Source: Bacteroidetes bacterium UBA2234
GTDB taxonomy: Bacteria > Bacteroidota > Bacteroidia > NS11-12g > UBA955
NCBI GenBank assembly: GCA_002347985.1
Contig: DDYM01000036.1
Location: 36,643-43,265 of the forward strand
Length of the DNA stretch: 6,623 bases
Direction of reading: 5' to 3'
Position 1 is the first letter of the stretch, and every line of letters starts with the position of its first letter. Positions 6,623 to 6,623 of the stretch are shown here, piece by piece. The notes beneath the pieces were generated by a model. That model was not told the DNA's origin and made no database searches. It saw only the letters and a program-made list of their open reading frames with translations. The position numbers were made by a program, and so were the translations under genes.

Positions 6623-6623
6623 A

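Noticed and set aside
1..6623. CRISPR arrays, tRNA or rRNA genes, insertion sequences
   Set aside because: No regularly spaced direct repeats, no tRNA-like or rRNA-like sequence, and no transposase coding or terminal repeats were seen by reading.

Overview
The window looks like a piece of a Bacteroidota chromosome, probably from the Flavobacteriia/Chitinophagia side. The evidence is indirect. The secreted protein has a signal peptide ending in the typical '...TAQ' pattern. No start codon has a recognisable Shine-Dalgarno sequence. The TruA tail and the cytidylate kinase P-loop (GYSSCGKGT) read like Bacteroidota versions. Base composition is moderate to AT-leaning. I could not run a search, so the taxonomic call is an inference.

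Layout, left to right. (1) Positions 2-349, plus strand: the 3' end of truA (tRNA pseudouridine synthase A), cut by the window edge. It contains a very GC-rich perfect palindrome near its end. (2) Positions 350-424: a short convergent junction with no clear terminator. (3) Positions 425-4936, minus strand: a 1503-residue exported protein of unknown function that fills two thirds of the window. It is mostly beta-strand-like sequence, with a helical N-terminal part, one charged coiled-coil-like insert and a distinct C-terminal region. (4) Positions 5010-5774, minus strand: tpiA (triosephosphate isomerase), complete with all catalytic residues. (5) Positions 5879-6574, minus strand: cmk (cytidylate kinase), complete and started by GTG. 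(6) Positions 6575-6623: the edge of whatever lies upstream of cmk, possibly the last codons of another minus-strand gene.

The three complete genes are co-oriented (cmk, then tpiA, then the large exported protein), with gaps of 104 and 73 bp, and may be partly co-transcribed. Both gaps contain inverted repeats but no convincing promoter or U-tract terminator. cmk and tpiA are housekeeping enzymes of nucleotide and central carbon metabolism with no evident functional link to the exported protein. No mobile element, tRNA, rRNA or CRISPR array was seen. The part most likely to be biologically undescribed is the large exported protein. The most unusual DNA-level feature is the GC palindrome inside truA.
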